Part shown: positions 63,450 through 64,000 of the stretch, in pieces
How positions within the stretch are numbered: position 1 is the stretch's first letter
Layout of the letters: each line of letters starts with the position of its first letter
DNA from: a bacterium
Lineage (GTDB): Bacteria; Bacteroidota; Bacteroidia; Cytophagales; Cyclobacteriaceae
Assembly (NCBI GenBank): GCA_024743255.1
Contig: JANSWY010000015.1
Location: forward strand, 1-64,000
DNA length: 64,000 bases
Reading direction: 5' to 3'
Made by a program: the position numbers and the translations under genes
The notes under the pieces: model-generated
Told to the model about the DNA's origin: nothing
Database searches by the model: none
Seen by the model: only the letters and a program-made list of their open reading frames with translations

Positions 63450-64000
63450 CTACTTTGAATTTCACATCTTTCATCACCTTTCCATCAGAGTATTGAACTG
63501 TAACTCTCTGGTTTCTGCTAGCAACTTTTTGAGATTTAACCGGAGCAGTTTTTTCTGCTGGTGGTCTTGTTTCTCCACCTCTGTTGCTAAGAAGTGATTT
63601 GCTTTCTTCCTTAGTTTCGTTATAATTCTTGGTGGATTTTTGTCTCCTTCCTTCTTTTACGTCATCTGCTTGTTGTACAGGAATTTCCGCTTTCATCAAG
63701 AATGAAGTTGTATCTTCATTTACCTTAGCAATGAATCTTTTGAAGAGTTCGAATCCTTCAAATTTGTAGATCAATAATGGATCCTTCTGCTCGTATACAG
63801 CATTTTGTACCGATTGCTTCAAGTCATCCATTTCTCTCAGGTGCTCTTTCCAAGCCTGATCAATGAAGGCAAGTGTGGAAATCTTTTCCATTGCAAGCAT
63901 CATCTCTCTACCCTCAGTATCTACACATTTCTGAAGGTTCTCAACAACACCAATTTGTTTCTTTCCATCTGTGAATGGAATTGAGATGTCATTGATTGTA
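63403..64000 (-). CDS. secA: Preprotein translocase ATPase SecA, C-terminal fragment
   Basis: This is the last 198 codons of secA; the 5' part lies beyond the right edge. Family phrases are LAFIDQAWKEHLREMDDLKQSV (helical scaffold) and EGFELFKRFIAKVNEDTTSF. The tail is Lys/Glu-rich and ends NNRCVIVEE; the SecB-binding zinc finger (CxCx8CH/C) seen at the C-terminus of many SecA proteins is absent. The stop is followed by an overlapping SPOR-domain gene, so the two are coupled. Confidence 0.95.
   Translation of the reverse strand, partial: TINDISIPFTDGKKQIGVVENLQKCVDTEGREMMLAMEKISTLAFIDQAWKEHLREMDDLKQSVQNAVYEQKDPLLIYKFEGFELFKRFIAKVNEDTTSFLMKAEIPVQQADDVKEGRRQKSTKNYNETKEESKSLLSNRGGETRPPAEKTAPVKSQKVASRNQRVTVQYSDGKVMKDVKFKVVEEDLKNNRCVIVEE

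Noticed and set aside
1-64000. tRNA, rRNA, riboswitch, insertion-sequence and integrase signals
   Set aside because: Reading the gaps gave no cloverleaf, known riboswitch core, transposase or terminal inverted repeats that could be supported.

Overview
The window reads as an ordinary chromosomal stretch of a Bacteroidota bacterium, most probably a marine, pigmented member of the Cytophagales. Supporting signs are: AT-rich DNA; promoters of the Bacteroidota type (TTTG-N19-TAnnTTTG) rather than -35/-10 boxes; two SusC/SusD pairs; many lipoproteins with a Cys near residue 20; a DUF4270 protein; a small PID-CTERM protein; and a Rho factor with a charged insertion. No tRNA, rRNA, CRISPR array, insertion sequence or prophage was found. 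The genus cannot be named from this sequence alone.

Layout. 1-6.5 kb: a truncated prolyl oligopeptidase, a conserved lipoprotein, and the glyoxylate shunt operon aceB-aceA divergent from a RamB/ScfR-like regulator. 6.6-12 kb: an M16 peptidase, a 55-residue PID-CTERM protein and a large repeat-built lipoprotein. 12.4-17.7 kb: ribonucleotide reductase nrdB-nrdA, an unknown DNA-binding-like protein, and ribosomal proteins L21-L27. 18-30 kb: two SusC/SusD pairs flanking a beta-barrel/DUF3179 pair. 30-35 kb: a FabH-like synthase, an HNH/NUMOD4 protein, a type I pullulanase and two tandem paralogous secreted proteins. 34.8-41.6 kb: a carotenoid island. 41.6-49.2 kb: housekeeping genes (serS, rho, gltX and others). 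49.3-57.2 kb: ridA, glmS, DUF4270 and a truncated starch-synthase-like protein, divergent from panC-panD, a flippase-like protein, rfaE2 and a zinc peptidase. 57-64 kb: an acyl-CoA dehydrogenase, an AraC regulator, a Na/Pi transporter operon, an M20 amidohydrolase, a SPOR lipoprotein and the 3' end of secA.

The most coherent system is the carotenoid island. A tight minus-strand operon encodes an ECF sigma factor, CrtI, CrtB, a CrtYcd-type lycopene cyclase, IspH and CrtZ. Upstream lies a MerR-type regulator that carries the cobalamin-photoreceptor signature of CarH/LitR (Trp-x9-Glu-His plus a cobalamin-ligand His), and then a CruF-like protein. The 233-bp gap between regulator and sigma gene holds five exact copies of TTAAACAAAA in both orientations; two of them form an 11-bp perfect palindrome. 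I infer a light- and vitamin-B12-controlled pigment regulon in which the photoreceptor represses a sigma-factor-led operon. Two other regulators (at 5019 and 58524) have a -7 element only 4 nt from the start codon, which suggests leaderless mRNAs.
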